Part shown: positions 54,401-64,000 of the stretch, piece by piece
How positions within the stretch are numbered: the stretch's first letter is position 1
Layout of the letters: each line of letters starts with the position of its first letter
From: Dryocosmus kuriphilus
Taxonomy: Eukaryota; Arthropoda; Insecta; Hymenoptera; Cynipidae
Direction of reading: 5' to 3'
DNA: 64,000 nt
Assembly: GCA_038277395.1 (NCBI GenBank)
Contig: CM076192.1
Coordinates: 195,055,647-195,119,646 of the forward strand
Position numbers and translations under genes: made by a program
The notes under the pieces: model-generated
Told to the model about the DNA's origin: nothing
What the model saw: the letters and a program-made list of their open reading frames with translations, nothing else
Databases searched by the model: none

Positions 54401-55000
54401 TGAAAAAATAGTAAGGGCTAACTTTAACTTTCTACAACAATAGAGCCACCCTCTCTTATTGAGCTCAATCTGTTGGATAGAACACATTAAATGCAAATTC
54501 AGTTACTTCTCAAACTTTATCAATAATCTTGAGAGCCCTGAAGGTGCAACGAAAAAAAACATAAAAACAAAAGTAAAAATTGCATGAAATAACCATCCAC
54601 CTTACTCCTATTTGAGAATTCTCTGAATTTGCGAACTGAACGGCTGATGAAACGCGACATAATTAAAGATAACATATAAAGAACAATGTTAAAATTTAAA
54701 TACATAAACTATATTATCCTTTAAAGGAAATCTTCAATAAGTTCTCAAGAAGTTTTGAAGTAAAAATATTGAACAGCGTATGTTTTTCGATATTTTTTAT
54801 GAAAAATATTATATCATTTAGAGTGCTTTCATATTTCAACAATATACATGTTCTTTAGGAAATCGACAAAGTATAGTTATAACAACAAAAAATATTAATT
54901 CTCTTAGAAATCTTAGGAGATTTAAGAATTTGGTACTTTGTTAGGTATTGCTCATCAAAAATGATTACATTTTTAGAAAACTTGCAAGACTAAAATAGAT
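51490..55000. other. Non-coding stretch
   Basis: No gene recognised. A segment near 52890-52960 is repeated, diverged, at 53025-53095 (ATAGATTATTAATTATTTT and ATAGATAATTAGTTATTTT). CAACCAGG.TC.....CCTGGAG recurs at 53508 and 53652. Short frames at 53121-53700 are overlapping and without domains. Confidence 0.4.
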
Positions 55001-55720
55001 GGAGATTCAATGAAATCATTGAGAAGTTACGAAATTTATTGCAATGCCTTACAATCTTCAAAATCTCTTGTATATATTTGGAATCAGTTACCATTAGATA
55101 TTCTGTAAAATTATTGAAGTGCGTAGTAATCCCTTCAATTTAGAACTTGAAATTCCTTGAAATATTTGGAAATAATTCAAAGTCCTTTGAGATCCCTTAA
55201 AAATGTTATAATTTCATAAAATCCACGATTATTTCTACGGATTTCAACAATTCCAAAAGATATGAAAAATTGAAATAAGCTTGAAAGGATTTCACTAAAT
55301 TTGTGTTACTTTGAAAGATCCTAAAGTATTTTAAGAGACAGAAAACATTTTCAAGGGGTTACAAAAAGTTCGTTAGCATTTAAAAATATTTCAAAGAATT
55401 AAAAAGAGTTTCAGAAGATTTAAAGTATTTCATTTGACCTCCAAGTATTAAAAAAATTGTAGGGTATTTAAAAAGTTTCAAGGGATTTTGAAGAATTAAT
55501 AAGGTTTCAATGACTTTGGAATATCGGAACGGATTTCTAGAATTCTTTAGGTTATAGAGCAATTTTTTTATATTTTGAGGAGGCTTTAAATGATTTCTAC
55601 GTACTTATAAATATTTCAAACCGTTTAATGTATTTGAACATGGGTTAAAAGACTTCGAGGCATTTCAAAGGATTTTATTGACAATATTTTAAACGCTTAA
55701 TTTAGATGACGAATAATTGA
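55000..55720. repeat. TTTCAAAGGATTTTAAG-type low-complexity DNA
   Basis: Degenerate words like TTTCAAGGGATTTTGAAG and AAAGATTTCAAAGAATT. It looks like the reverse-complement orientation of the CTTAAAATCC-type DNA at 24.0-24.5 and 31.2-32.5 kb. Confidence 0.65.
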
Positions 55721-55789
55721 TAACTCTTAAAGGCATATCACTTCAACAAATAGACCCCCTAAAATTTTGAAAATTTAAAAATAAGAGTT

Positions 55790-58275
55790 CTGTCACCACT
55801 AAGTAGCGCGTCCTCAGGTTGCGGATAGTGGAACGGCCCCTGAGGTTGAACAGCTTCTAAGGTTAACTGCGAATACAAGAATAAGCAGTCGCGGGCATCC
55901 GATAGGACCTATTCTTTGGATTGGTGAGCCCACATTGGTAAGAAATAGTTACACGACAGGCATGGTTTGGGGAGACTCACCCTTTCGCGTCCGTACGCAA
56001 TAAATGGGTCAAAGTTGGAAAGCTCCCATACTTTAGACCCAGGGAGGTATATGGGTTATCACTCCTGGGGCGGTGGACTCACCAGCTACCGCAACAGGAT
56101 CTCTGACGTGCGGACTTTCTTAAAACTATCATGGCTAATTTCCAAAAACAACCTCCCCAGTTCCCCAGAATAGCTGTATCTCGCGACACAGTCGCTCTGG
56201 TTCACATACTCTAGGTAGCTCGTCCGATTAGACCCCTAAGCCCTCCCCCCAACTACAAGGTCATTTGATCCCCAGAGAGAGAAAAGCACATGTTTCAAGC
56301 ATAAAAATATACATAAGGCCACCTGGACATCACCAGATGGTCTCACTCACAATCAGCTTGATCACGTTTTAATTGACAGAAGACATCATACAAACATTCT
56401 CAATGTAAGATCGTACAGGGGAGCAGATTTAAATTCAGACCACTTTCTCGTGAGTGAAACGAAGTTGTAGGCTAGAGTTAAATAAGAAAACTAGCCCTCT
56501 AGAGTCAGCAATACAATTCAATACTGATAAGTTTAAAATACCAACAGAAAAATTGAATTAACAAGTAAAGATTTCTAATAGTTTCGTTGCTCTTCAGAAA
56601 CAGAGACACGATAGCGATAATTGTGAGGAGGACCCGGAAACCCTTTGGGCCATATGAAAGGGGCGATAAAGATAGCCTTGAAAAGTATTATAGATTCAAA
56701 GAATGTGACCAAAAGCAAACCGTGTTTCGACGAAGAGTGCAAAATATGGCTTTAATAGCGAACAAAGGCCAAAGAAATTAGTTTACGAAATGAGTGCTAA
56801 CAAACGCATACGAAGTATCACGAGGTTAGTAGAAGTACAAATAGGTTCTATAGATCCAAGAAATGGGAGTGGGAAAATAATAAAATGCTTGCAATATACG
56901 CGCATAATAAAAAAAGTAATCCGCGTGAGATGTACAGGGGAGTCAATTTTTTAAGGAAATGCTTTCAAAGTAGAAAGGAAGTAATGAGGGTCGAAAATGG
57001 CAATCTAGAAGCTGATGCGACGGAGAGACTAAATTTATGGAAATAATATTCCGATAATCTACTGAACGTACGCGAAGCCCTCGCTGAATTTAATCTCGGT
57101 GAAATCCACACTGCTGATCTACCAGTTGATGGGCCTAGTGACAAAGGAATAGAAATGGCCACAAAGAAGTTTGAAATAAGAAAGCCGCGGGCATTTACGA
57201 AATACAGTCAGAGCTGATAAAAAATGGAGGCCCTATAGACTCACAAGGAAACGTTGTAAATTAATGCGCGCAATCTGGAAAGCAGTACACATACAACACT
57301 TAGAAAAGAAATGGGAATATAATGAAGCAATGCATCAGCTATTTATCGACTTAAAAAGCTTACGGCTCTACTATACGCTCACGAATGTACTAGATTCTGG
57401 AATTCTTGGGTGTACCAAGGAAATTGGTTTGACTTATCGAAGTTTGCTTAAGCGGCAGTAGGGGTGGGATACGCGTAAACGAAAGTTCATCTGAAGAGTG
57501 TTTGGTCCGCGATGGCCTGAAACAGGGCGATGCGCCTTCGTGCATTCTTTTCAAGTTAGTTTTAGATTACGTGGTCAGACAAGTATAAACAATTTGTCCG
57601 GTGCTACCCTCTATGGGGTTATACAAATTCTATGATATGCTGATGATGTCGGCTTAATCGGGGATGATAAAGAAAAGGCAGCTAAAAATGCAAAAATCTT
57701 GATCACGAAAGCCAAGGAAGTAGGTTTAGGAGTTAGAGAATCTAAGACAAAAACTTTGATCGTCAATAGATCAGAACAAAGTAATGAAGAGGTGGATCTA
57801 ATGGCCGGAAATATGAAATTTGAAAGTGTTATTGAGTTTGAATACCGCGGGAATATTACAACTAGTGAGAGCAACATTAAAACTGAAAACAACAGGCGAC
57901 TGCATGCAGGCAATGGGTAATACCATGCAAAAAATAATTTACTAAAGTACCGCTCGTTATCTACGTAGAAACACCAAGCTAAGAATATACAAAACGATAA
58001 TAATGCCGGTACTAATATACGGGTGCGGAGCGTTGGCTCTGACAAAAATAGAGGAGAACAGGTTTAGATTATTTGACGATAAAGTACTTAGAAAAATCTA
58101 TGGCACCAAAAGCGACGAAGAGACTTGTGAAGGGAAAAAAACACATAATGATGAGCTGCATGCTCCCTATAGGTCAGTAAATATTAATACAGTAAAGAAA
58201 GCGCGCAAAATAGATGGGCGAGACATGTTGCAAGACATTGTTCTTAACATACTGGGTGGCTTCCTGTGGTAAAAA
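55790..58275 (+). pseudogene. Non-LTR retrotransposon with APE endonuclease (RTE/Jockey-type), broken
   Basis: A 5' region starts near 55790. At 56290-56460 the translation gives IHKATWTSPDGLTHNQLDHV and RSYRGADLNSDHFLV, the C-terminal motifs (NQ.DH, SDH) of an AP-type endonuclease. Later pieces give LIDRRHH (earlier), MHQLFIDLKSL (motif A region, aspartate-containing), a degenerate QGDALS-like stretch near 57520, an intact YADDVGLIGDD at 57636-57668 and LIYGCGALALTKIEENRFRL (58012-58070), the usual C-terminal end. Many stops and deletions interrupt it; part of the palm is missing near 57200-57340. It is dead. Confidence 0.75.
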
Positions 58276-60340
58276 AGTTCGAAAAGTTATATCTACTTTC
58301 CTAATAGAAATAAACAAGATTTCTCTTATCATCGTATAAGAAGGTTGGACCTGATCTTCAAGACCCACACTCTTCCGTCAGAGAGGATAGTAATCTTTCA
58401 TTAACTAATTTTTTTTTTCGGTCACCATTGTATTTTCGTATCTGTACATAAAATCTCGACCAATTTAAAAAAAGAAGGTTTGCCTCCAATTTTTCATCAT
58501 TCATTTTCTGTAAATGTATATCAGGCCTCAAGGTACTTTATGGAACGAAAAATTTAATTTGTTGAAAATTCATATCCTCTGGGAATTTGGAATAAGTTTA
58601 TTATTATTAAATTGACTATCAGTTTAAGAAATGTTATTTTAAAAGATCTAAACAAAAAACTGATAAATATTTATGTTCTTAATATTTATTAAAAGCTTTG
58701 AGGAAATTTGGCAAAGCGATAACAATAACAATAGTAGTTATATCGTCCTCATCACTTCTTAACATTAGTCATGTAGCATATGATAATTTTTTTTTTTTTT
58801 CTTCATCACTGACTTTGAACAGGATTGTGTTCTTCAGACTGTGCCTGAACGAATATTCTAGTTTTTTATTACAAAAACAAATTTACATTTAACACAAAAC
58901 GCGTTCTCTGTATCTAAAGACAACTAGAATGGTTTCGGGACGTTTTAGTTTTGCCAAACCTACGTGGGTGCATTTGAGAATGCCCACGCCTAGTTCGGTG
59001 AACGAGAAAGCGCTCTCACCTATTTCGGGGCATTCAGAAGTGCCCACTCCTAGGTGTGCGAGATTTAAACCCCCAATGGGCGTTTTCTGGTTGGCAGCCT
59101 GACATATATACATATATTGTGATATTTGTCGTTTTCCTGCAGACACCAAAATAAACGCTTGACCATCCTGACATGGCAAACACTAAATAAATATGTACTT
59201 ACGTAAATCAGACGTCCATTGTGGAATTCAGGAACGACAGCTGAGACGGGGAATAACCTTCGCAGCGTGAGGTTGAAAGTTGCACTATTTGGAAAAATAA
59301 AATTATTTCGGTAACCTCCCTTAATGGTACAAAGCGGTTTAGTGCGAGAGTTCGATGTAAAATATGAGTACGTCGCTTTTATTCACCCACTACTTGCCGT
59401 ACCGTATATGACAACGTGGGCGGATTCGGGCTGATATATAAATACTAAATTGAGTTGCAGTAAATTTGTACAGTCACACATAAAATCCCTTACACCAGTA
59501 AAACTCTTGAAACCATGAAAACACCAGCAAATTCGTGGAAACAGTCAAGAATCTTATAAAATAATCGAAAGCTGTGAAGTTTAACATTTCTTCATAAATC
59601 TACTAGTTGCCATGAGTCAGTAAGGTACGAGTCTGGTGAGGTAGTCACCATCAGTCGATAAGGTACGAATCTGAGAGTAGTTACATTCAGTCGGTAAGGT
59701 AGAAATCCGTCCGGTGTGAAATAAACTATTTAGCGTTTGTCCTTAAGGAAAGGTTCTGTTCAAGGCTACATGCCTCGAGTACTGATACAGCTCATGTCCG
59801 TGCTAAGCTTATTCTCGATCATTTAAGTGTTAGTGGCTAGAGACACGAAATACCCGCCCTTGACCCTTCACTCACCCATAAACATGTATAAATGCAGTCA
59901 AGATTATGCTTTGGAATTTACGTTCCTTTCTCTCCTGCGAATACTGTATGTGACATATTATGGGGTTTCCAATTTCTAGACAAGCATCTAGAGGTTTCAA
60001 CACACAATTTCTCGACAAGAAGGAGAAGAGTTAATAAAATACTTACTTCTAAAAATTTCTACCCATACATGTTTCAAAGTGGAGGGACAAATCCATTGTT
60101 GTTGTCGTTTGAAGGAACGAAGATTGTGCAAAGCGAAAAGAAACGAATGAAATCCTTTTCTCTCTCTCCCTCTCTCTCTTATTCATAAATTAAAACTAAG
60201 TAAATCAAGGTAATGCAAGGCTGGAGAAACGTGAGATTCACTTTTCTTCTCTCTCTTATCTATAAACTAAAATGAAGTATTAAGTACATACAGGCAGTTC
60301 ATCTGCGAATGTTATAATTTGTTATTCACACAAAGCTTCC
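58276..60340. other. Non-coding stretch with small tandem duplications
   Basis: Contains a diverged ~60-bp duplication near 58965-59060 (GAATGCCCACGCCTAG and AAGTGCCCACTCCTAG) and three ~45-bp units at 59605-59715 (CAGTAAGGTACGAGTCTG, CGATAAGGTACGAATCTG, CGGTAAGGTAGAAATCCG). The frame at 59892-60188 shows no domain. Otherwise nothing seen. Confidence 0.5.
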
Positions 60341-60694
60341 TCAATATAAGGCTCTTTTATTCAATATAATGTAATTGAAAAGGATTATATTTTCCACCAA
60401 AGTAACAGAACGAGGGAATTTTAGCCTAGACTGCTTATTCGTCTTCTCGTATGTATCCATATAGGCTGTATCCACAAAAATCTTCTTCATTGTGCTCGGC
60501 AAGTAGACAGCGACCTCTTTCTCCACCTCGGCCACGAATTTTGTACCATATTTCGTTTGAAGTTTGATGATCTTGGTAACAGCATATTTCTTTTTCACTG
60601 TCAGGTCAGATAATGACTTCACTGGTATGAACATTTCCAATCTGCCAACTTTGTTAATAGCACTGAAATCCACCTTCTTCTCTGGGTAATTCAT
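60341..60694 (-). CDS. Small conserved protein of a Polinton-like element (possible ssDNA-binding type)
   Basis: A 117-codon minus frame starting with ATG at 60694. It reads FSAINKVGRLEMFIPVKSL, KYAVTKIIKLQTKYGTKFV and VAVYLPSTM. Short proteins with (I)...GKL..FVPVK.L, then a KT.YG..V segment and a V.LP.R box accompany PolB genes in insect Polinton-like elements that I recall. The pattern looks like an OB-fold, so single-stranded DNA binding is plausible, but that is inference. The N-terminal three quarters appears intact; the C-terminus after about residue 85 is atypical and hydrophobic, so the gene may be truncated. A TCAGT initiator with a TATA-like box lies upstream, giving a leader of about 40 bases. 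Confidence 0.55.
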   Translation of the reverse strand: MNYPEKKVDFSAINKVGRLEMFIPVKSLSDLTVKKKYAVTKIIKLQTKYGTKFVAEVEKEVAVYLPSTMKKIFVDTAYMDTYEKTNKQSRLKFPRSVTLVENIILFNYIILNKRALY

Positions 60695-60730
60695 TCTGAA
60701 TAGACATTACAGTCTGTATGTTCAATGACG

Positions 60731-60767
60731 GACTGACGCTTCTGCAATCCGATGCGGCTTTTCTAGA
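60731..60767 (-). promoter_or_regulatory. Core promoter for the small minus-strand gene
   Basis: On the minus strand TCTAGAAAAG (60767-60758) is followed by TCAGTC (60736-60731). The first T of TAGAAAA lies 31 bases before the A of TCA, the canonical TATA-to-initiator distance. The box is one base from TATAAAA. The predicted start, 60734, is 40 bases before the ATG at 60694. Confidence 0.5.
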
Positions 60768-60899
60768 CCAGTACCCCAATCTACCTACAATTTAGAGGGT
60801 TCGAAAAAGTTCTAGGTGCTCGACTTTTATCACGTTACGCAAGATAATGCAGTAATATCCACCAGAATTTTCTACAAAGTACTGCGCCGAAAGTTCGCA

Positions 60900-61260
60900 A
60901 AGTGCATTTGCTCGAAGTTTCTCGGAGGTCTGATTACGCAGTAGAAGCTCGACAAGTTTCATCAGGTATGCAAGATGATGCACCAATTTTCTGCAGGGAT
61001 TCCCATCAGAATGTTCTAGAAGGTAGTGCGTAGATGTTTCTCGAAGTTTAGATTACACAAATTGATGCAGCGTTACGCAAGATGACGCAACACGCATAGA
61101 AGTTTTTCGAACCTTAGATTATGCAAGATGATGCAACGTTTTCAGCTCATTACGGAAGATGATGCGATACTTATAGAAGTTTCTAGAATGTTAGATTATG
61201 CAAGATGATGCTACGATTTCAGCACATTACGCAAGATGATGCAACGAGTTCTCGAAGCAT
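60900..61260. promoter_or_regulatory. Cluster of heat-shock-element-type motifs and TTACGCAAGATGATGCA repeats
   Basis: Two perfect GAAnnTTCnnGAA arrays occur at 61009-61021 (GAATGTTCTAGAA) and 61176-61188 (GAAGTTTCTAGAA). Near-perfect ones are at 61099-61111, 61038-61050, 60914-60923 and 61249-61256. Interspersed is the word CAAGATGATGC with variants, six or more times, often inside TTACGCAAGATGATGCAAC. The block lies between two divergent genes and close to two core promoters. HSF trimers bind GAAnnTTCnnGAA in animals; that HSF acts here is inference. Confidence 0.6.
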
Positions 61261-61297
61261 CGCTTGTTCTAGTGGGGGGATCTTTCCAGAGCTGGTC

Positions 61298-61332
61298 TAT
61301 AAAAGTGCGAGTGAAACGGAGTGCAGTCAGTT
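61298..61332 (+). promoter_or_regulatory. Core promoter (TATA plus TCAGTT initiator) for the plus-strand PolB-associated gene
   Basis: TATAAAAG at 61298-61305 and TCAGTT at 61327-61332. The spacing from the first T of TATA to the initiator A (61329) is 31 bases, the insect norm. The flank CTATAAAAG resembles the mirrored box at 60758-60767. Confidence 0.7.
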
Positions 61333-61359
61333 CAGCGCTGTGTGTCAAGTGTTTCACAT

Positions 61360-61760
61360 TCAGCGAAGAAAATCTCCAGTGCAGTTTTTGTGAACTTTAA
61401 TTTTGACTGGTGAAATATGGATAGTTAATTTAAAGACAAAAAGGATTCCTAAACGAGAAGTGCAGTTTCTATGAATTCACTATGGACTATTATATGTATG
61501 TCGAAAAAAAACAGAACAGTAGCTTTAGGAATTTTTCTCATAGACTTCATTATGGACTTTGATATTTGTTGAAAAACCAGAATCGCAGTTTGTGTTATGG
61601 ACTTTATTATTATGGATTTTTATATGTAGTGACAGAAACAACAGTTGCTTTAAAGACATTATTGACTGCGAAAAGGGATAGTAACTTTACTATCAACATG
61701 AAGAGAAGAAAATCTCTGGCGCAGTTTTTTTGAACTTTACTATTGACTGCTTAAGTAACG
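61360..61760 (+). repeat. Leader with diverged internal repeats
   Basis: GAAGAAAATCTCCAGTGCAG..TTTTGTGAACTTTA...TTGACTG at 61367-61410 recurs as GAAGAAAATCTCTGGCGCAG..TTTTTGAACTTTACTATTGACTG at 61705-61750; weaker units with GGACTTTATTAT lie between. It is probably the 5' untranslated region or an intron-containing leader of the next gene. Confidence 0.65.
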
Positions 61761-61763
61761 ATA

Positions 61764-62555
61764 GTGACTGTAATTTCATGCTTGGACGTTCGCTTCGGTT
61801 TATTAGATAAGCAAAGAAGAGGAGAAAACTTGTATCAGAAGAATGCAGGAACATCTGACGACTTCGATAATCGTGTCAACTGGCTAGATGCCGACAAAGC
61901 ATTCAATGGTCGCATTAAAACGTGTGTTGTGGAAAATTTAGTACACAAAGATGTTCTTGAGTTCTTAGATGATACGCAACATCGATTTATTTCACATGTG
62001 AGCAAGGACATACGTCACCATTAGTCACTAATGATAAACACTGTGCTTCTTGCCTACTATACAAAAATTGGCCCAGACAAGCCTGATGAGAAAACTTTTA
62101 AAACAAAGGACGTAGCCTTATATTGTACGGCTGACTTAAATGTATGGTTTGTAACAGAGTTCTGTAGTAAATGGAGAAATTTGAGGAGGAGGACTCTGGG
62201 TGGACCCTTCACTCAATCCCAAAGCTTTCGGTCAACATTAAAAAGTTGAAACCAATGAAGGCAGGTAGATACATTAAACTTCCGCCATACATCAAGAAAA
62301 AAGAAGCTTGTATCAATGCACAAAACGACTATGACAAGGAGTGCTGCAAGTGTCTACGCTTTCAGCATTACACGCACCTGACACGAATAGGGATGTTAGC
62401 CGTGTATCCAGCCATCAAAAATATAAGGATGAACTCGATTTTTCAAAAATTTCTGTCCATTTGCACTCATGGATGTGCACAAATTCGAGAGATGAAGAAG
62501 GTCTCTGCAAATATCTACGGCCTTGATAAGAAGAATGAAAGGAATTTCACAGTGT
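61764..62555 (+). pseudogene. N-terminal region of a PolB-associated Polinton-like protein, broken
   Basis: The first frame gives NRVNWLDADKAFNGRIKTCV and ENLVHKDVLEFLDD, with a stop at 62022-62024; the same frame resumes with NTVLLAYYTKI and FKTKDVALY. Frameshifts then lead to EEEDSGWTLHSIPKLSVNI, YIKLPPYIKKKEACINAQND and, at the end, VSANIYGLDKKN. In this order these match the region before the polymerase domain in large PolB-containing proteins of insect Polinton-like elements. At least three frameshifts and one stop make it non-functional. No ATG is at the start of the first frame (an upstream exon is possible). It ends near 62555, where MULE-like sequence begins on the other strand. Confidence 0.6.
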
Positions 62556-63123
62556 CGTTGTAGGAGTCGTACAGTAAGAATATCTCTCCTCCTAGTGTAT
62601 GCTTGTATTTTTCAGGTACATCCTCAAAGTCTTCCAGACTTTGTGGGTTTGTGGGTATATTCTTTGTACGTTTACGCTGAATTGCCTTCACTAAATTAGG
62701 TCTTTCAGGAAGCTGACTGAGAACGCCGGATGGTACTGCATGAAGTTCTGTTCGAAGAAGCTGTGCCGGGGGAGCTTCGGGGTGAGCTTCTGCACGTCGT
62801 TTCAAATTCCCTCTTAATTTTACAGCACTGACTTCTTCTAAATTTGGCGCATGTGAGTGTTCCTCGGGGGATTTTAGAACTTCCAAGTCCTAATATTATT
62901 ATTTCACTTTATTTAAAATAGAAATGCCAATTTTTTACTTTTAATAATAACTAACTTGACCATCAGTTCCATGCGAACGGGTGACAACACGGCAACGACA
63001 CTCCGGGTATTTGCGACACTTCCAAAAAACCCTACCATTTCTTTCGGTTGATCTCGTGTAGAGATGCCCATAAATGTGTAAAAAGGGGTGTTTTGTAACA
63101 CCATATATCAGTTCCACAACCAT
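62518..63123 (-). pseudogene. FLYWCH zinc-finger protein fragment of a MULE-like transposon, two exons
   Basis: Exon 1 (63123-62956, ATG start) encodes LIYGVTKHPFLHIYGHLYTR and GRVFWKCRKYPECRCRVVTR. It ends CAA|GTTAGT. A 66-bp intron (62955-62890) ends ATATTAG. Exon 2 (62889 on) starts DLEVLKSPEEHSHAPNLEE and has EAPPAQLLRTEL and SQLPERPNLVKAIQRKRTKN. The Cys pair in exon 1 and HSH in exon 2 complete a FLYWCH zinc finger, with the intron in its loop, phase 0. FLYWCH fingers bind DNA and occur at the N-terminus of insect MULE transposases. The transposase core is missing: after LLYDSY the frame runs into the Polinton relic and stops at 62515. Confidence 0.75.
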
Positions 63124-63249
63124 ATTTCACTTTAAATTTTGATTAACTGAAAATTTTATTAATACAAATGTACATTCTATCAACTAAAAACATATAAACA
63201 ATTGAACGCTACTTGCTATGACTACCAATAGCCTATAAAAGAATACGCA

Positions 63250-63430
63250 GTAGTAGAAAAAAGAAATATTTGAAAAAATAGTCAGTGGAAACAGGATTTT
63301 TTGGAGAAAATAGTCAGTGGAAAAAAGAAATATTAGAAAAAATAGTCAGTGGAAAAAAGAATTATGGAAAAAAATAGTCAGTGGAAAAAAGAAGTAATGG
63401 ACCAAATAGTCAGTGGAAAAATTGGAATGG
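63250..63430. repeat. ~37-bp tandem repeat, five units
   Basis: AAAATAGTCAGTGGAAAAA recurs at about 63276, 63305, 63341, 63374 and 63403 with short variable AT-rich linkers. Not CRISPR: the linkers are themselves similar and the setting is eukaryotic. Confidence 0.9.
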
Positions 63431-63439
63431 AGAAAATGG

Positions 63440-64000
63440 TGTACAATCATACTGATGCTATCAAACTGCCCTATTTTTAATGGACATAGAAACCTGACGT
63501 ACCGGCTGAGGGTAATATCGACCATCGATGAGCTGAAATGGTCGCGAGCCACTGAGGGAATAATGGCACCATCTGTTGGCTACAGCGCGAAGCTTGTCGT
63601 GCTGTCCCCGTACCCTCCTAACTCTACTATTATACTTGTCTTCAAATCCTTGAGAAAGCCTTCAGAACATTGGAAAAACGTGGAAATGTTTGAAATCCTC
63701 TAAAATCACTTCAAGTATTTTATTCTTATACGCAAGAAGCGTTATCTGTCCAAGAAAAGAGTGAAATTATACTTTAGTACATATACATTGTATATCAAAT
63801 CTTGTACTCATGAACTGAAAATCCAAAGAAATCAGTAATCGGCACTAGCGTATTGTAGAAGATATCCTGTGCATAAGATTTGCTACAAAATATTGTTTTG
63901 AGATATTTCAAACCTTTATTTGTAACCGAATTAAAAATTTCCCTTATTCTTCGCATAATAATTATTTTATAAAATTTTGATTTTAAATAGAATGGTATAG
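63440..64000 (-). repeat. Second copy of the modular-exon gene's 3' flank, at the window edge
   Basis: Matches 12660-13215 over its whole length (shared GTACCGGCTGAGGGTAAT, CTTGTCGTGCTGTCC, AGAAAGCCTTCAGA, TTTATTTGTAACCGAATTAA). The last bases, TTTAAATAGAATGGTATAG, correspond to 13202-13220, where the stop codon and end of module 1 lie. Another copy of the last exon should therefore start just past 64000. Confidence 0.75.

Noticed and set aside
60900..61340. Promoter of a heat-shock protein gene
   Set aside because: Downstream translation shows PolB-associated virus-like motifs, not Hsp70 or another chaperone.
63250..63430. CRISPR-like short repeats
   Set aside because: Only five units, linkers similar to each other, eukaryotic context.
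1..64000. tRNA or rRNA genes
   Set aside because: I looked for GGTTCGAATCC-type T-arms and conserved rRNA words and saw none that fold with an acceptor stem; a covariance scan would settle it.

Overview
This is a eukaryotic, almost certainly insect, intergenic or heterochromatin-like window. It holds broken retrotransposons of several classes (two Penelope-like elements, two Ty3/gypsy-like elements, two non-LTR elements), a DNA transposon with terminal inverted repeats and target duplications, Polinton/adintovirus-like gene relics, short introns of insect type, and several satellite arrays. The CTTAAAATCC-type and TTGAAAATTCAAC-type low-complexity DNA recalls large hymenopteran (perhaps cynipoid wasp) genomes, but that host assignment is inference. 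There are no operons and I saw no tRNA or rRNA gene. A 500-N assembly gap lies at 32482-32981.

Layout. 1-651 is the 3' end of a Penelope-like element with a hammerhead-ribozyme-like motif at 1119-1147. 2283-12491 is a decayed Polinton/adintovirus-like block: a PolB C-terminus, a minor virion-type protein, and a capsid-type gene. A 6,243-bp DNA transposon (5900-12142) splits the capsid-type gene, with an exact 8-bp target duplication and preserved reading phase. 13203-20830 (minus strand) carries four copies of a 393-bp, phase-1/phase-1 exon. They are separated by about 2-kb introns built of a ~75-bp satellite whose units contain a GTGACTG/CAGTCAC inverted repeat. This looks like one multi-exon gene for a modular, possibly secreted protein. 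The flank that follows its last exon recurs at 63440-64000, so another copy should begin just past the window edge.

24489-31213 is a deleted Ty3/gypsy element with very long, satellite-filled LTRs, sitting in CTTAAAA-rich DNA. 32982-36960 (minus) is a second Ty3/gypsy element whose gag is interrupted by a 782-bp element with long inverted repeats. 37560-41780 (minus) is a Penelope-like element in partial tandem with flanking direct repeats. 43026-46260 (minus) is a non-LTR element of R2/R4 style with dead reverse-transcriptase motifs. 48960-50240 is a weak transposon-like relic. 55790-58275 is a plus-strand non-LTR element with APE endonuclease remains.

60341-62560 is a second Polinton-like relic with two divergent genes: a small conserved protein on minus, and the N-terminal region of a PolB-associated protein on plus. 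The 1 kb between them carries two mirrored TATA/TCAGT core promoters, both with exact 31-bp spacing, and a cluster of GAAnnTTCnnGAA motifs of heat-shock-element type. A FLYWCH zinc-finger, MULE-like gene fragment with a 66-bp intron abuts it on minus.

The parts that best repay attention are the tandem symmetric-exon gene and its hairpin-satellite introns, the precise transposon insertion into the virus-like capsid gene, and the mirrored promoter with heat-shock-type elements. All family names come from recall of protein families; no search was run.
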